Source: Candidatus Poribacteria bacterium | GTDB taxonomy: Bacteria; Poribacteria; WGA-4E; UBA9662 | Assembly: GCA_002697225.1 (NCBI GenBank) | Contig: NZUQ01000082.1 | Coordinates: 3,088 to 11,411, forward strand | Length of the DNA stretch: 8,324 nt | Direction: 5' to 3' | Part shown: piece by piece, positions 6,604 to 8,324 of the stretch | How the letters are laid out: every line of letters begins with the position of its first letter | Position numbering within the stretch: the stretch's first letter is position 1 | Program-made: the position numbers and the translations under genes | The notes under the pieces: generated by a model | What the model was told of the DNA's origin: nothing | Seen by the model: the letters and a program-made list of their open reading frames with translations, nothing else | Databases searched by the model: none

Positions 6604-8286
6604 TTGAAGAATTACCTAGGTCACTTAACCTTACTCATTATTCTATCTGCCGTACTACTAGACTTTCCTGCGCCTTACGGATTCGCTGTTTTTACCGACG
6701 TGACCAAAGAATCAGGTATTCACACCGTCACCTACAGTGGCAGCCAAGAAAAAAAGCATTTGCTGGAATCAGTCGGTTGTGGAACCGCATTTCTTGATTA
6801 TAATCGAGATGGAAACCAAGATATATATATCGTTAACGGCTGGAAAATTGAAGATAAGCATGTCACAGTTAAAGGTAAAAACGCACTCTATCGCAACACC
6901 GGTAACGGAACTTTTGAAGAAGTAACTGAACAAGCGAAAGTAGGCGATAAAAGCTGGGGAATCGGTGTTTGTACTACCGATTATAACAACGATGGCTGGA
7001 TCGATATCTACGTTACTAATTTTGGCGCCAACCGTTTATACCGCAACAATCAAGACGGCACCTTCACTGACGTGGCAACACAAGTCGGAGTCAATGACAA
7101 ACGATGGAGTGTGGGCGCATCATTTCTAGATTTTGATAAGGATGGTGATCTGGATCTGTACGTGGTGAATTATGTTACCAGCTCCATTCAGGAGGTTTTG
7201 GAAGCGAAATTATCGCAAGACTGGAAAGGAGTTACAAACGTCATGAAGGGCCCCCAAGGACTAAAAGGGGCAGCGGATGCTTTTTATCGTAACAACGGAG
7301 ATGGTACATTCACCGACGCCACAGCAGAATCTGGTCTGATTGATATTGGGATGCTATACGGACTTGGTATCTGTACTACCGATTATGATCTGGACGGAGA
7401 CATTGATATTTATATTGCTAATGACGCATCACCCAACTACCTATACCAAAATAATGGTAATGGCACATTTACAGAAATAGGTCTATACGCGAACGCCTCA
7501 GTAGCCAATACAGGGTTACCTCAAGCCAGTATGGGGATTGATTTCGCTGACTTTGACAATGATGGCGACTTCGACGGGATCTTAACCCATTTTAGCGGTG
7601 AATGCAGCACATTGTATAGAAATCTGGGGGATGGGTTCTTTGAGGATGCATCCGAATCGGTGAGATTATGGCAAAGAACATATCTACCTATGAGTTGGGG
7701 AACAGGTTTTTTTGACTATGATAATGACATGGACCTAGACCTATTCATCGCCAACGGACACATTTACCCTCAAGTGGATGGTCATTTAGCATATGGTGAA
7801 TCCTATGCTCAACTGAATCAACTATTCAATAACAGTAAGGGCTATTTCAAAGAAACCACATCAGAAGCAGGAGATGGATTTAAGATACGATTGTCAAGTC
7901 GGGGAACCGCCTTTTCAGATTATGATAACGATGGGGATTTGGACGTTTTAGTAATTAACATGGATGCTTTACCAACACTCCTTAGAAACGATGGCGGAAA
8001 TGCAAAGAACTGGTTATCCATAGAATTAAAAGACCAAAACAACATCAGCGGAATTGGTTCCATTGTCACTGTAAAAATAGGAAACTTGACGCAAACCAGA
8101 GAAATTCGATCAGGCAACAGTTACGCCTCCCAAAACGAATTGAGGACCCATTTTGGGTTGGGAAACGCTGACTTGGTTGATGAAATCTCAGTTAAATGGC
8201 TTAGCGGTGCCAGGACAACATTACACAATATTGCTGCGCGGCAATTAATACAGATCGTCGAACCCAAGACTAACTCTGAAAATTGA
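6604..8286 (+). CDS. Secreted CRTAC1-like beta-propeller with ASPIC/UnbV domain (copy 2)
   Basis: Protein of 560 residues and a diverged paralogue of the propeller at 4018. The start is TTG: the frame is closed by TGA at 6577-6579, no ATG or GTG lies between, and the first internal Met is at residue 214, while starting at 6604 gives a clean signal peptide (basic MKNYLGH, core LTLLIILSAVLL, likely cleavage near GFA at 26-28). The ribosome binding site is weak (GGG at 6590-6592). Seven Ca-binding loops start at residues 65, 126, 176, 260, 316, 371 and 439; loop 371 reads DYDNDMDLD, with Met for Gly. Turns of the NGDGTF type recur (99, 149, 230, 283), several altered to NGNGTF or NQDGTF. The insertion at about 192-222 lacks the cysteine pair of copy 1. 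The ASPIC/UnbV domain lies at about 482-550 (GIGSIVTVKIG, EIRSGNSYASQNELR, KWLSGARTT). Biochemical role unknown; binding to a ligand or partner outside the cytoplasmic membrane is likely. Confidence 0.9.
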   Translation: MKNYLGHLTLLIILSAVLLDFPAPYGFAVFTDVTKESGIHTVTYSGSQEKKHLLESVGCGTAFLDYNRDGNQDIYIVNGWKIEDKHVTVKGKNALYRNTGNGTFEEVTEQAKVGDKSWGIGVCTTDYNNDGWIDIYVTNFGANRLYRNNQDGTFTDVATQVGVNDKRWSVGASFLDFDKDGDLDLYVVNYVTSSIQEVLEAKLSQDWKGVTNVMKGPQGLKGAADAFYRNNGDGTFTDATAESGLIDIGMLYGLGICTTDYDLDGDIDIYIANDASPNYLYQNNGNGTFTEIGLYANASVANTGLPQASMGIDFADFDNDGDFDGILTHFSGECSTLYRNLGDGFFEDASESVRLWQRTYLPMSWGTGFFDYDNDMDLDLFIANGHIYPQVDGHLAYGESYAQLNQLFNNSKGYFKETTSEAGDGFKIRLSSRGTAFSDYDNDGDLDVLVINMDALPTLLRNDGGNAKNWLSIELKDQNNISGIGSIVTVKIGNLTQTREIRSGNSYASQNELRTHFGLGNADLVDEISVKWLSGARTTLHNIAARQLIQIVEPKTNSEN

Positions 8287-8324
8287 GTTCCTAATCCCAA
8301 ATTGCAGCATGTCAATACCCACAC
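8287..8324. other. Non-coding tail of the window
   Basis: These 38 bases follow the last stop codon. No hairpin with a T-run and no ribosome binding site is seen, so it is unclear whether the gene set ends here. Confidence 0.4.

Noticed and set aside
6570..6797. + strand frame of 75 codons starting at GTG before the second propeller
   Set aside because: It overlaps the signal peptide and first blade of the propeller in another frame, and its Arg-rich product has no domain.
8121..8324. Minus-strand frame of 67 codons at the right edge
   Set aside because: It is antisense to the ASPIC/UnbV domain of the second propeller and has no recognisable features.

Overview
The window looks like bacterial chromosome from a Gram-negative, probably uncultivated, environmental lineage. 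This rests on AT-leaning base composition (by eye a little above 40% GC), several predicted exported proteins, and a mix of genes: peptide-type ABC transporter, sulfatase-modifying-factor (SUMF/FGE) domain fused to TPRs, CRTAC1-like beta-propellers ending in an ASPIC/UnbV domain, and a phytanoyl-CoA dioxygenase (PhyH) family enzyme. Such families are often expanded together in Poribacteria, Latescibacterota, Planctomycetota and related marine groups. That placement is an inference from gene content and no taxonomic marker is present. All supported genes lie on the + strand.

Region 1 (1-1358) is the end of an oligopeptide/dipeptide (Opp/Dpp-type) ABC importer operon. It holds the 3' part of a first ATPase (OppD/DppD-like) and a complete second ATPase (OppF/DppF-like), joined by an ATGA overlap. 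Both end in the Oligo_HPY extension with a four-cysteine pattern. Region 2 (1359-1568) is a 210-base spacer with no gene, a perfect TATAAT box, a 13-bp palindrome and no convincing terminator.

Region 3 (1569-8286) is a possible second operon. It starts with a secreted protein whose PEGA domain is split by a -1 shift at an A8 tract. Rejoined, it would be an 817-residue signal peptide-PEGA-SUMF-TPR protein. Its last codon overlaps the start of a secreted seven-blade CRTAC1-like protein. A PhyH-type Fe(II)/2-oxoglutarate oxygenase follows after 59 bases, and a second, divergent CRTAC1-like protein after a further 55 bases, starting at TTG.

A working picture, inferred only: the TPR/SUMF protein and the two Ca-binding propellers act outside the cytoplasmic membrane as binding or scaffold proteins, while the PhyH protein hydroxylates a small molecule in the cytoplasm. 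No substrate can be named from the sequence. The points most worth checking are the A8 frameshift, the loss of both catalytic cysteines in the SUMF domain, and the pairing of two different propellers around an oxygenase.
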